From Acidobacteriota bacterium (GTDB taxonomy: Bacteria > Acidobacteriota > Terriglobia > Bryobacterales > Bryobacteraceae): 54,394 bases of DNA. The notes below the pieces were generated by a model. The model was not told where the DNA came from and made no database searches. It saw only the letters and a list, made by a program, of their open reading frames with translations. The position numbers and the translations under genes are program-made. Position 1 is the first letter of the stretch; each line of letters begins with the position of its first letter. Where the stretch lies: contig JAFDVU010000026.1 of the NCBI GenBank assembly GCA_018268835.1, positions 1 through 54,394 on the forward strand, written 5' to 3'. Of this stretch, positions 44,499 through 54,000 are shown piece by piece.

Positions 44499-45231
44499 CT
44501 TCTTCCTCAGCGCCGCTACGCTCTGGCAGCGCGAACTGATTCGCTTTTGGCGCCAAAAGAGCCGCGTGTTGGGCGTGGTGGCGTCCCCGCTGGTCTTCTG
44601 GCTGGTGATCGGGTACGGGTCGAACGATCTGGCGCGGTTTTATTCGGGCGCGCTGGTGCTGACCGTGATGTTCTCCGCGATCTTTTCAACCATCAGCATC
44701 ATCGAGGACCGCCGCGAAGGTTTCCTGCTGTCGATGCTGGTCTCTCCGGCGCCGCGCACCAGCCTGGTGCTGGGCAAGATCCTGGGGTCCGCCACGCTGG
44801 CGTGGCTCCAGGGGCTGATCTTTTTGGCCTTCGCGCCGCTTGCGGGCGTGAGCATCTCTCTCCGCGGGTTGCCGCCGGTAGTCGCGGCGATCTTCCTGGT
44901 GAGTTTCACGCTGACCGCGATGGGCTTCGTGCTGGCGTGGAAGATGGACTCCAGCGCCGGCTTCCACGCGATCATGACCTTGCTGCTGATGCCGATGTGG
45001 ATGGTCTCCGGGGCGCTGTTCCCCATGGCTACCGCGCACGGCTGGATTCGCGCGATCATGTGGGTGAACCCGTTGACGTACTCAATTTCGCTGCTCGACA
45101 ACACGTTGCGGTTGCGCAACGCCTCCCCAGGCGCGGCCGAGAGCCTGGTGGTTACGGCGGTTGTGGGGGTCGCGCTGCTGCTGATTTCGGGCCTGATGGC
45201 GGCCCAGAAGTCGACTCGTAGCGCCGCATGA
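44491..45231 (+). CDS. ABC-2 type transporter permease
   Basis: A 246-residue six-span membrane protein of the ABC-2 family, partner of the preceding ATPase. Family features are the N-terminal LWQRELIRFWRQKSRVLGVVASPLVFWLVIG and the central IIEDRREGFLLSMLVSPAPRTSLVLGKILGSATLAWLQGL. The MVSGALFPM and MWVNPLTYSISLLDNTLR end segments are also typical. ATG 44491 lies eight bases inside the ATPase gene, and the stop overlaps the SCO1 start (ATGA). The substrate is unknown. Confidence 0.9.
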   Translation: MSSFFLSAATLWQRELIRFWRQKSRVLGVVASPLVFWLVIGYGSNDLARFYSGALVLTVMFSAIFSTISIIEDRREGFLLSMLVSPAPRTSLVLGKILGSATLAWLQGLIFLAFAPLAGVSISLRGLPPVVAAIFLVSFTLTAMGFVLAWKMDSSAGFHAIMTLLLMPMWMVSGALFPMATAHGWIRAIMWVNPLTYSISLLDNTLRLRNASPGAAESLVVTAVVGVALLLISGLMAAQKSTRSAA

Positions 45232-45782
45232 GCAAGGCTTCTGTTTTCGTCGCCTGCGCGCTGTTCGCCGCGTGTTCTTCGAATCCGGCGCTGCCGTCTT
45301 TCGGGACGATTCCTCAATTCGACCTCACCGCGCAGACCGGGCAGGCGTTCGACAGCCACTCGCTGGACGGCCATATCTGGATTGCGAACTTCATCTACAC
45401 GACGTGCCCGGGGCCGTGTCCGATGATGAGCCACCAGATGCACGGCATCCAGGCGGCCACGGCGTCCACGCCGGAAGTGAAACTGGTCTCGTTCACCGTG
45501 GATCCGGAACACGATACGCCGCCGGTGCTGGCGGCGTATGCCAGGAACTTCAAGGCTGACCCGGCGCGCTGGACCTTCCTCACCGGCCCCATGGCCAAAC
45601 TGGACGAACTCGGCTTCCAGGATTTCAAGCTCAACCACGTGGACGGCAACCTGGATCACTCGACCCGCTTCGTGCTGATCGACGGGCAGCGGCGCATCCG
45701 CGGTTTCTACCTGTCGAGCGACGACCAGTTCCCGAAGAATCTTCTGCGCGACCTCAAGCGCCTGCAATCTGAAAGAACATGA
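45228..45782 (+). CDS. SCO1/SenC-family copper chaperone lipoprotein
   Basis: A 184-residue thioredoxin-fold protein for Cu(A)-site assembly of cytochrome oxidase. The signal ALFAAC gives a lipobox with Cys16, anchoring it on the periplasmic face. The copper ligands are the C60-x3-C64 pair in FIYTTCPGPCPMM and the His in LDHSTRFVLID. SFTVDPEHDTPPVLAAYARNF is the usual conserved block. ATG 45228 overlaps the permease stop by four bases, and its own stop overlaps the DUF420 start by four. Confidence 0.93.
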   Translation: MSKASVFVACALFAACSSNPALPSFGTIPQFDLTAQTGQAFDSHSLDGHIWIANFIYTTCPGPCPMMSHQMHGIQAATASTPEVKLVSFTVDPEHDTPPVLAAYARNFKADPARWTFLTGPMAKLDELGFQDFKLNHVDGNLDHSTRFVLIDGQRRIRGFYLSSDDQFPKNLLRDLKRLQSERT

Positions 45783-46192
45783 TCTCCGTTCTTCCCACCG
45801 TCAACGCCACGCTCAACGCCATCTCCGCCGTGCTGCTGGTGTGGGCCTACATCCTGATCCGCAACAAGCGGGTCGACCAGCATCGGCGCGTGATGCTGAC
45901 GGCGTTCGCCACGTCCTGCCTCTTCCTGATCTGCTACCTCGTGTATCACGCGCAGATCGGTTCGCGGCCCTTCGGGCACGAGGGCACGTCGCTGCGCACG
46001 GTCTACCTGAGCATTCTCGCGTCGCACACGATTCTGGCCGCCGCGGTGCCGTTCCTGGCCGTCATCACGCTGCGCCGCGGGCTGGCCGCGAAATACGACC
46101 GCCACCGCAAAATCGCGCGATGGACGCTGCCCATCTGGCTGTACGTTTCGGTGACCGGCGTGGTGGTTTACGTGATGCTCTACCATCTGTAA
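45779..46192 (+). CDS. DUF420 membrane protein (CtaM/YozB-like)
   Basis: A 137-residue four-span membrane protein of the DUF420 family. LPTVNATLNAISAVLLVWAYILIRNKRVDQHRRVMLTAF and CYLVYHAQIGSRPF carry the conserved histidines, and a second His is in KYDRHRKIARWTLPIWLYVSVTGVVVYVMLY. In Staphylococcus the related CtaM is needed for the heme-A-type terminal oxidase, which matches its position at the end of this operon. Start ATG 45779, overlapping SCO1. No oxidase structural genes follow, so they lie elsewhere. Confidence 0.9.
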   Translation: MISVLPTVNATLNAISAVLLVWAYILIRNKRVDQHRRVMLTAFATSCLFLICYLVYHAQIGSRPFGHEGTSLRTVYLSILASHTILAAAVPFLAVITLRRGLAAKYDRHRKIARWTLPIWLYVSVTGVVVYVMLYHL

Positions 46193-46210
46193 ACGCGGTC
46201 CGGAGTGGGG

Positions 46211-46216
46211 TACAAT
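46211..46216 (+). promoter_or_regulatory. -10-like TACAAT before the small exported protein
   Basis: TACAAT (five of six matches) ends seven bases before the ATG at 46224. A poor -35 (TGTAAA, 46188-46193) lies at 17 bases, overlapping the DUF420 stop. The start has no Shine-Dalgarno sequence. Confidence 0.45.
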
Positions 46217-46223
46217 TTCCCCC

Positions 46224-46496
46224 ATGACGAAAAACCGTGTCTCCTACCTTGCTGTCTGTCTCTTGCTCTTTGTCGCCGGTATCGCGGTCGCTCAGCGTCC
46301 TAAAGAAGACGTTGGCGCGCGCCATCCGAATCTGGCCGCTGCCCAGCGCCTCGCCCGCCAGGCATGGCAGCGCGTCGTCGATGCGCAGAAGGCCAACGAA
46401 TGGGATTTGGGGGGCCACGCGCAGCGCGCCAAAGAGTTGCTCGACCAGGCGGATAACGAACTGAAGGCCGCCGCGGTCGCCGCCAATCACCGGTAG
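46224..46496 (+). CDS. Small exported helical protein of unknown function
   Basis: A 90-residue product with a signal peptide (YLAVCLLLFVAGIAVA, cleavage about residue 23) and a helical body: HPNLAAAQRLARQAWQRVVDAQKANEWDLGGHAQRAKELLDQADNELKAAAVAANHR. The heptad-like spacing suggests a coiled coil or helical hairpin. Similar short periplasmic proteins occur in acidobacteria, but I cannot name a function. The ATG follows TACAAT by seven bases, so its message may be leaderless and separate from the oxidase operon. Convergent with the next gene, five bases apart. Confidence 0.7.
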   Translation: MTKNRVSYLAVCLLLFVAGIAVAQRPKEDVGARHPNLAAAQRLARQAWQRVVDAQKANEWDLGGHAQRAKELLDQADNELKAAAVAANHR

Positions 46497-46501
46497 CGGC
46501 G

Positions 46502-48295
46502 CTACGGCTTCACGCCGGGCTTACGGATCACGAAGACTGTGATGGCATTGCCGCAGGCAATGTAGAGCTGATCCCACAGCGTGTTCTCGGTGGGGTGAAC
46601 TCCGTTGAAGACGGCGGGTAGCTGGACATCCATCTGGTAGTAACCCACGAGGCCGGGCGCCAGGCCGAGATACAGTAGCGTGATCGGCGACTCGGGGTCG
46701 CCCGTGCAGGTCGGCTTCGCGAGCACCTGTGCGGGCGTGTCCGCGGGCGCGGGAATGCCGGTAATGCCCCCGGGGGCCACAGGGCCGAAACCTGTTCCGT
46801 ATAGGTGGACGATTTCGCCGGGACGTGCCGGATTATCGGGCGTCACGTAAGCGCTCCAGTCCTGGTGGATGGCTCCGCCACCGAGAGAGCAGGGGTTCGG
46901 GCGCTGACAAGGCGCCGCTGGAATCAGCCACGGACGGGCTGCGACGGGACTGGTCTGTGCGTCCGCCGTGGCTTCCTCGGAGGTACCGGCGTTAGTGACG
47001 ACTTGAAGAGTCGCGGGTGCGTCTGGCTGCACATCCCACGGCACCTGGAACGTGATGCTGTCCTGCGTGGCTGAGAGCAGCGGCGCATCGATTCCGTTCA
47101 CCCGCACGATGCCGCCGGAGAGTTGCGCTCCGGGAAGCGTGACGGCGGACCCGGGAACCAGCGTCGGCGAAAGGTCCGCGATCGCCGGCCGAAATACCGT
47201 GTGCGCGACCTCGCCCGCACTGAGATCGAGCCGCACCAGCCTTCCACCGGCCGCGTACCATGCCACCTGGCCGTCGTCGGACATGGTGTATTGCTCTATG
47301 CCGTTGGGCTCGCTGCCACTGGTGAGTTCCATAAAGCCCGTGCCGTCCAGGTTGATTGCGTAGAGTTGCACCGAGCCCGGCGGATTGTTCGTACCCCATT
47401 GCGCCGTGGAGAGGAACATCACGCGCTTGCCGTCCGCGCTGATCGCGGGAGCGTTCGTGTCGCCGTTCGGCTGGACGAACATGCGGTCCTGCCCGGTGGC
47501 CAGATCGTACGCGCGCAGGTACTGCGTGCCGCTCGCGGCCTTCGCGGTGTAGACGATGTTGCGCCCGCCGGCATCGATTACCGGCTCGATTCCCGCGACC
47601 TCGGGCACGCGGATCAGGTTGCCCGCGCGGAAGATGCAGAGCGCGGTGCCGGCACACCCGTCCAGTACGGCGGTGCCGTCGTCGGCCACCATCCGTCCCG
47701 TGCTTTCGCGATAGCCCGCGCTTGCGCCCGCTTCCGCGGGAACCGTCTGCCGTTGACCGGTTTCGAGATCCACCAGCCCGGGCCGGTCGCTGTTGTCCGG
47801 CGACTCTTCGGGTTGAATTAACAGGAATCGTCCGTTGCCGCTCAACCAACCTCGGCCTTCGAACGCGAAGCTTTGCCTTGAGGTCCGCACGGTGGTCTGG
47901 GCGAGTTTGATGTTCAGGCACCCCTTGCCATCCAGGCACACGCGCCGGCCCATGAAAGCGAACACCGCCCCGTCGCGGCTGAACTGCGGATGCGAGATCA
48001 GGTAGTAGGGGCTGATGAACCACGGCACGTTGGTGAGGTAGATCCCGTTGGGCGGGAAGACGGGCGGCGGGGACGAGGCGTACAGCATCGGCGGAACCGA
48101 GCCGACCCGGTAAACCGGCCCCGCCGTTGATGCGGCTCCGTAGGACGACAGGGGCGCGAAGTACTCCATCACTGGCTGCGCGACTTGGACAGAGTAATAG
48201 AGATCCGTGCCGTGACCGGGCGCGGTCATTTCGGCGATCTGCGCTGTCGCGGGCCGGGCCACGGCGGCGCACAGGACGAGAATCGCGGTGCGCAT
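46502..48295 (-). CDS. Secreted propeller protein with TIGR03437 C-terminal domain
   Basis: A 597-residue secreted protein. A signal peptide (residues 1 to about 18) leads to a beta-propeller-like region of TolB/WD-type repeats (DRPGLVDLETGQRQTV, QYLRAYDLATGQDRMFVQPNGDTNAPAISADGKRVMFLS, VQLYAINLDGTGFMELT). An IPT/TIG-like linker follows, then the domain NPARPGEIVHLYGTGFGPVAPG...LPAVFNGVHPTENTLWDQLYIACG. This last part matches TIGR03437, the Solibacter-type C-terminal domain found on many exported proteins of unknown role. ATG 48295 is 49 bases from the M14 peptidase stop, on the same strand. Confidence 0.85.
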   Translation of the reverse strand: MRTAILVLCAAVARPATAQIAEMTAPGHGTDLYYSVQVAQPVMEYFAPLSSYGAASTAGPVYRVGSVPPMLYASSPPPVFPPNGIYLTNVPWFISPYYLISHPQFSRDGAVFAFMGRRVCLDGKGCLNIKLAQTTVRTSRQSFAFEGRGWLSGNGRFLLIQPEESPDNSDRPGLVDLETGQRQTVPAEAGASAGYRESTGRMVADDGTAVLDGCAGTALCIFRAGNLIRVPEVAGIEPVIDAGGRNIVYTAKAASGTQYLRAYDLATGQDRMFVQPNGDTNAPAISADGKRVMFLSTAQWGTNNPPGSVQLYAINLDGTGFMELTSGSEPNGIEQYTMSDDGQVAWYAAGGRLVRLDLSAGEVAHTVFRPAIADLSPTLVPGSAVTLPGAQLSGGIVRVNGIDAPLLSATQDSITFQVPWDVQPDAPATLQVVTNAGTSEEATADAQTSPVAARPWLIPAAPCQRPNPCSLGGGAIHQDWSAYVTPDNPARPGEIVHLYGTGFGPVAPGGITGIPAPADTPAQVLAKPTCTGDPESPITLLYLGLAPGLVGYYQMDVQLPAVFNGVHPTENTLWDQLYIACGNAITVFVIRKPGVKP

Positions 48296-48344
48296 CGTAC
48301 CAAAGACCCGCGATGAGCCGTTTTCAACTACAGCGGCGCGTCCC

Positions 48345-51020
48345 CTATTGTACTCTTGTGTTCGTCTGATCGCCTTCCGCCGACCAGTACAGCGCGTTGA
48401 AGAGCATGCCGAAAGTCGCGTGGGTCTGCGCGCGATGCTGCGGCCGGATGCCGAAGAGCACGATCTTGCCCGGATTCTCCACCGTCACCACCGCCGCGCG
48501 CCCGTACATCAGGTCCTCGCCGCGGAGCCAGCCCGATGCGTTCACCTTCGAATTCGGATATCGCGCGACCACGCTCACCTTCTGCGAGGCGAAGCCCTCG
48601 GTGAGTTGGAAGAAGGGTGAGTTGATGTAGAAGCCGAAGGTCTCCGGCGCCACGCCGCGCCCGATGGGCGAGAGCGGATCCACCTGCAGGTTCACGATAG
48701 TGCCCGGCGCGAAGTGCTGGTCGCGCGTGTAGGTACGCTTGAGGTCCTTCACGCCCAGCGGCATCTTGTCGAGCAGCAGGGCGGTGGCATCGCCGAGCGC
48801 GATCAGGGTGCCGCCTTCGTTGAAGAACTGCTGCAGGTTGCTCCAACCCTCTTCGCCGATGCCGCCGCGATATTGCGCCAGGATCGTCTTGTAATCGAGT
48901 CCATTGAGGATCGACTGCTCCCGCTGGTCGGGGAGAATGATGGCGTCGAATTTCTGCCGCAGTTTGCCGGTCTTCACATCGGCGTTGTGCAGCACCGTGT
49001 AGTCGAAATCGTAGTGGTCCAACACCCAGCGGGTCCAGCCTTCGTCCATCGAAGGATCGAACGATTGATAGATGCCGATGCGCGGTTTGTTGATCGTGAT
49101 GCCGAGACCGGTTGCGCCTTTTCTCACGTCGTCATGCACCTCGAACCCTTCCACCGCTTTGTTCCAGACCGCCGGCGTGGCCTGCGCGACCACCCATGGC
49201 GCGGCGCCGCCCTCGGGCTTACTTAGCGTGACCTTGGCGCCGCTAGCGAGCAGGCGGTTGACGATCATCGCGGAGAGCGCGCCGTTGTAGGGGAAGCGCC
49301 AGCCGTCGCTGTTGGATGCGGTGTGCAGAACATACTTCGGATCGGCGCTCAACTTCCGGAGCGCGAGCGATTCCGGCAGCGCCGTGTGCGCGAACTCGGT
49401 GTGAACGCCGAACTGCATGCCGAGCGACCACGCCGAAACATCGTACGGCGCTTCGGCGGGCGCGCCCGGTGAGCGCCGCACTTCGGGATAGGTCTGCTTT
49501 TCCAGCATGTCCTTGGCGTAGCGGCCGAACACCTGGTCGAACGGGATCACGAAGGTGCCGGCGGGGTACTCCTTGCCGTCCTGCTTGAACCCGGCGGTGG
49601 CGCGCGAGACTTCGACGCCGGCCAGCATCAGCGTCCTGACGAGTTCCACGGCTTCGTTGGGGTCGTGCTGTTCCGGCGAGATGAGCGCGGCGAAGGACTT
49701 TTCGCGGTCCTGCGCAAGCTGCCCCTTCCTGCCAGCGTCGATCGTGTTGCGGTTGATGGCGTAGATCTGTCGCAGCAGCGTTTCGCGCGAATCGGCGGCG
49801 CTTTCGAGCAGCGCGTGGGTGGCGATCAGTTCGTAGTCCACGATGTCGCGCAGGCTCCAATGGCCGCCCAGCCAGGGGCGCGGATACTCGGTGCGCGCGG
49901 TGGTATCGCGCGGCGGCGGCAGCGGCGCGTCGGGGTTCTCGAACATGCGGCGGCGCTCGCTCTCGAAGTCGCTGGCGCTGCCGGCGGGCCCGCTGGCCGA
50001 ACTGCGTCCGCCGGTGGCGGATTGCGTCGTCACGCCGGGAGTGGCCATCTGCTGCGTGGTCGGGGTGGCGATGCGCGCGCTGGCGACTTCTGTGAGCAGG
50101 CCGACCTCGTTGTGCCACCACCCGGCCCAGGCCATCGCGCCTTCCCAGAAGTTGGTGTAGGTGGAGTTGAAGATGATGCCGGTTTTGCCTTCGGCTTCGA
50201 GCGCCGCGGCCTGCGCCTGCCCGTAGACGCCGTTGAGCCGGTAGATGAGCGGATCCACGTTGGGATTGATCGGGTCCGTGGCGGGCATCGTAAAGATGCG
50301 CGGCCCGCTGGTGCCCTGCTGGTGCTCATCGAGCCAGATGCTGGGGAACCACTCGTGCCACAGGACGCGCGCGGCCATCTGACTTTCCTTCTGCGAGAAC
50401 AGGTACATGTCGCGATTGTTATCGTGGCCGGTGTAGTGGTGATAGAGCTCCGGCAGTGGGGTGGCTTCCGACGGCGTCCCGAGCGTCTTGTTATACCAGT
50501 CGGTGACCAGGATCTGGCCGTCGGGGTTCAGGCACGGCACCAGCAGGAGCACGACGTTGTCCAGCACCTTGCGGGTAGCTTCCGAATTATCGGTGGCCAT
50601 CTGGTGGACCAGTTCGATCACCATCTGGGTGGCTCCGATTTCCGTGGAGTGAATCGCGTTCGTGACGAACACCACCGCTTTGCCGTCGCGGAATATCTGC
50701 TCGCGTTCGGCTTCGGCGGGCGCGCCGCCCTGAAAGTAGAGCTTGCGCTCCAGGGTCTTGATCTGCTCGAGGTTGCGCAGGTTGGCCGCGGAAGAGATTT
50801 CCAGCAGCACGAAGGGATTGCCGTTGGTGGTGGGGCCGAGGTTGCGGAAGCGGACGCGGTCGCTCTGCGCGGCCACGGCCTGAAAGTAGCTCACGATCTT
50901 GTCCCAGCGCGCGAGCTTCTTATCGGCGCCGATCTTGAAGCCGAAGTAGGCTTCGGGAGTCGGGATGGCGGCGTGGAGCGTCGCGGCGGCGAGGGCGAGT
51001 GCGAGAAAGAAGCGTTTCAT
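48345..51020 (-). CDS. Secreted M14-family zinc carboxypeptidase-like protein
   Basis: An 891-residue exported protein. A signal peptide (MKRFFLALALAAATLHA) is followed by a carboxypeptidase domain with zinc ligands H124 and E127 in NAIHSTEIGATQMV and a later His in LDEHQQGTSGPR or HHYTGHDNN. VLLLVPCLNPDGQ is the conserved substrate-pocket strand. Residues 450-890 are a long extension ending in a glutamine-amidotransferase-like region (FDAIILPDQREQSIL, FFNEGGTLIALGDA). Members of this large M14 type are common in soil bacteria. ATG 51020 has AAAGGA eight bases upstream. The gene lies 32 bases after the BNR gene. Confidence 0.85.
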   Translation of the reverse strand: MKRFFLALALAAATLHAAIPTPEAYFGFKIGADKKLARWDKIVSYFQAVAAQSDRVRFRNLGPTTNGNPFVLLEISSAANLRNLEQIKTLERKLYFQGGAPAEAEREQIFRDGKAVVFVTNAIHSTEIGATQMVIELVHQMATDNSEATRKVLDNVVLLLVPCLNPDGQILVTDWYNKTLGTPSEATPLPELYHHYTGHDNNRDMYLFSQKESQMAARVLWHEWFPSIWLDEHQQGTSGPRIFTMPATDPINPNVDPLIYRLNGVYGQAQAAALEAEGKTGIIFNSTYTNFWEGAMAWAGWWHNEVGLLTEVASARIATPTTQQMATPGVTTQSATGGRSSASGPAGSASDFESERRRMFENPDAPLPPPRDTTARTEYPRPWLGGHWSLRDIVDYELIATHALLESAADSRETLLRQIYAINRNTIDAGRKGQLAQDREKSFAALISPEQHDPNEAVELVRTLMLAGVEVSRATAGFKQDGKEYPAGTFVIPFDQVFGRYAKDMLEKQTYPEVRRSPGAPAEAPYDVSAWSLGMQFGVHTEFAHTALPESLALRKLSADPKYVLHTASNSDGWRFPYNGALSAMIVNRLLASGAKVTLSKPEGGAAPWVVAQATPAVWNKAVEGFEVHDDVRKGATGLGITINKPRIGIYQSFDPSMDEGWTRWVLDHYDFDYTVLHNADVKTGKLRQKFDAIILPDQREQSILNGLDYKTILAQYRGGIGEEGWSNLQQFFNEGGTLIALGDATALLLDKMPLGVKDLKRTYTRDQHFAPGTIVNLQVDPLSPIGRGVAPETFGFYINSPFFQLTEGFASQKVSVVARYPNSKVNASGWLRGEDLMYGRAAVVTVENPGKIVLFGIRPQHRAQTHATFGMLFNALYWSAEGDQTNTRVQ

Positions 51021-51052
51021 GAGCGGAATCCTTTGGCAGGTCGCTGGACCCG

Positions 51053-54000
51053 CTACTGTGAAGGCGCGGTCTTCACCTGGACCGCCTGAATGTTCATGCG
51101 CGAAGTGGTCTTCTGGAAATCCACCAGGTCCGTGGTCAGGAATTTGGACCACTGGGTGAGATCGGTATCCAGCTTCCTGCTGAGATCCTGGAAGAGCTCG
51201 TTTTCCGCGTCGGTGGGCGCGGCGTCGGCGGTGCCCGCGACGGTGGAGGCGAGTACCGCGAGTTTGCCGTCGAGCGCCAGCGGGTACATGAGCGAGTCCT
51301 CACTGGAGGTGATGCGCATCTCCACCAGCAGACCCTGTACGGCGGCGATCTTCTTGTCGAGCGCCGCAATCTCCTTTGTGAGCACGCCGCGTCCGGCGAG
51401 CGCCTTGAGCTGCGCGCGCAGGTCGATCATCTGGTTGACCGTGACGTAGAGATGGTCGAGGTCGCGGTGAATGCGGGTGAGCAGGTCGAACTGCTTGCGC
51501 AACTCTTCCATGCTGACCTTCACGCGCGGGTCCGCGCGCAGGTCGAGCGGGGCGGTGTAGCTCTTGCCGCCGGCCGTGAGCTTGACGGTGTACCTGCCGG
51601 GCAATGCGATGGGGCCCAGTTCGCCGCGTGAATACACGAACAGCGAATAATCGGGCACCTGCGGGACCGGTTCGTAGCGCAGGTCCCACACGAAGCGGTT
51701 GAGTCCGGCGGTGGGTTCGATCTCCTTGCGCGGTGGTTCGGCGCCGGCTTCGCGCTGCATCGGGTCCACGTGCGCGGTCTTGGTGCTCGAGTACTTGCGC
51801 ACGCTTTTGTTCTCCGAGTCGAGGATTTCGAGCGTGACCTCGTCCTTCGGTGCGGATTTCAGCCAGTAGTAAATCACGGCGCCGGCGGGTGGATTTTCCC
51901 CGGTGGTGACGGCGCCGCCGCGCCCTCCGCCCGCGCCCCCGCGTCCGCCGCCGAGGAAGCGGGTGGCCATCGCGGGCGTGTACAGTAAGGCGTCGGACTG
52001 CGCGGTATCCTCTTTATACTGTCGCAGCGGGGAGAGGTCGTCGAGGATCCAGAAGGCGCGGCCGTGAGTGGCCACGACCAGGTCGTTGTCCTTCACCACA
52101 AGGTCGTGCACCGGCGCGGGCGGCATGTTCAGCTTCAGCGATTTCCAGTGCGCGCCGTCGTCGAAGGAAACGTATACGCCTTCCTCGGTGCCGGCGTAGA
52201 GCAGTCCGCGGCGCACGGGGTCTTCGCGGACGGCGCGCGCGAAGGCTGTCGCGGGTATGCCGTCCACAATCCTGGTCCAGGTCTTGCCGTAATCGGAGGT
52301 CTTGAAGATATAGGGCGCCAGGTCGTCGAGTTGGTAGTGATTGGCCGCGACGTAGGCCACGGCGGGATCGTGCGGTGAAGCCTCCACCAGCGAGACGCGC
52401 GCCCACTCGGGCATGTCCTTGGGGGTCACGTTGCTCCAGGTCTTGCCGCCGTCGCGCGTGAGCTGCACCAGGCCGTCGTCGGTTCCGGCCCAGATCTGGC
52501 CCTTGACCTTGGGCGATTCGGCGATGCTGAAGATCGTGTCGTAGTATTCGGTACCGGTGTCGTCGAGATCGATCGCTCCGCCGGAGACGATCTGCTTGGA
52601 TTTATCGTTGCGGGTGAGGTCGGGCGAAATGGCGTCCCAGTGGGTGCCGCCGTCGGTGGTTTTGAAGAGGCACTCGCCGCCGTGATAGAGGACGTTGGGA
52701 TCGTGCGGCGAGATCACGGTGGGGGAGGTCCACTGGAAGCGGTGCTTGAGTTTGGCGGCGCCTTCGCCGTCCGTGATTTCCGGCCACGGGGAGATCTGGC
52801 GGCTTTGCCCGGTGCGCTTGTCGAAACGGGTGAGCGAGCCTTCGTAGCCTCCGGCATAGACGATATTGGCGTCGCGCGGGTCGGGCGCGATGTAGCCGGA
52901 TTCGCCGCCGCCGACCGGGTACCACTCGGGCCGGTCGATCGACCCGGAGTCGCCGCGGCTGGCGATGGCGACCGTGGTGTTGTCCTGCTGCGCGCCGTAG
53001 ACGTAATAGGGCACGCGGCTGTCCGTGATCACGTGGTAGAACTGCGCGGTAGGCTGGTTGAGGATGCTGGACCAGTGCTTGCCGCCGTCCAGCGTGACCG
53101 TGGCGCCGCCATCGTTGCCCTCGATCATGCGCTCGGTATTCGCGGGGTCGATCCACAGCGCGTGATTATCGCCGTGCGGCGGGCGGATGCGCGTGAACGT
53201 GTGGCCCCCGTCGATGCTCTTGCTGAACTCCACGTTCAGCACGTAGAGCACGTCGGGCGATTTCGGGTCGGCGAAGATGTGCATGTAGTAGAAGGCGCGC
53301 TGCACCAGCGAGCGGCTCGGATTGACGAGGCGCCAGGAGGTGCCGCCGTTGTCGGAGCGGAAAAGGCCGCCGTCCTTGGCTTCGACGAGAGCGTAGACGC
53401 GTTCGCCATCGGCGCCCACCGCCACGCCGACCTTGCCCCAGGGACCTTTGGGCAGGCCGCCGCCCTGTACCGGCTTCCACGTGGCGCCGCCGTCGGCCGA
53501 GCGGTAAAGACCGCTGCCGGGGCCGCCGCTGTCCAGTCCCCACGACGTGCGGCGTGCCTGCCAGAGCGAGGCGAACACGATGTTGGGGTTGGTGGGATCG
53601 AAACAGAGATCGACCGCGCCGGTGTTTTCGTCCTTGTAGAGCACCTTCTGCCAGGTCTTGCCGCCGTCGGCCGTGCGAAATACGCCGCGCTCGGCGTTGG
53701 GTCCGAACGGATGGCCGAGCGCGGCGACCAGCACGATATCCGGGTTGCGCGGATGAATCAGGATCCTGCCGATGGCGCGCGAATCGCGCAGCCCCATGTT
53801 GGTCCAGGTCTTGCCCGCGTCGGTGGATTTGTAGACGCCGTCGCCCTGCGCGATGTCGCCGCGCAGCGCGGTTTCGCCGGTGCCCACCCAGATCACGTTA
53901 TGGTCCGCCGCGGCTACCGCGATGGCGCCGATCGAGAAGGCGGGTTCACGGTCGAAGATGGGGGCCCAGGTGACCGCGCCGTCGGTCGTCTTCCACACGC

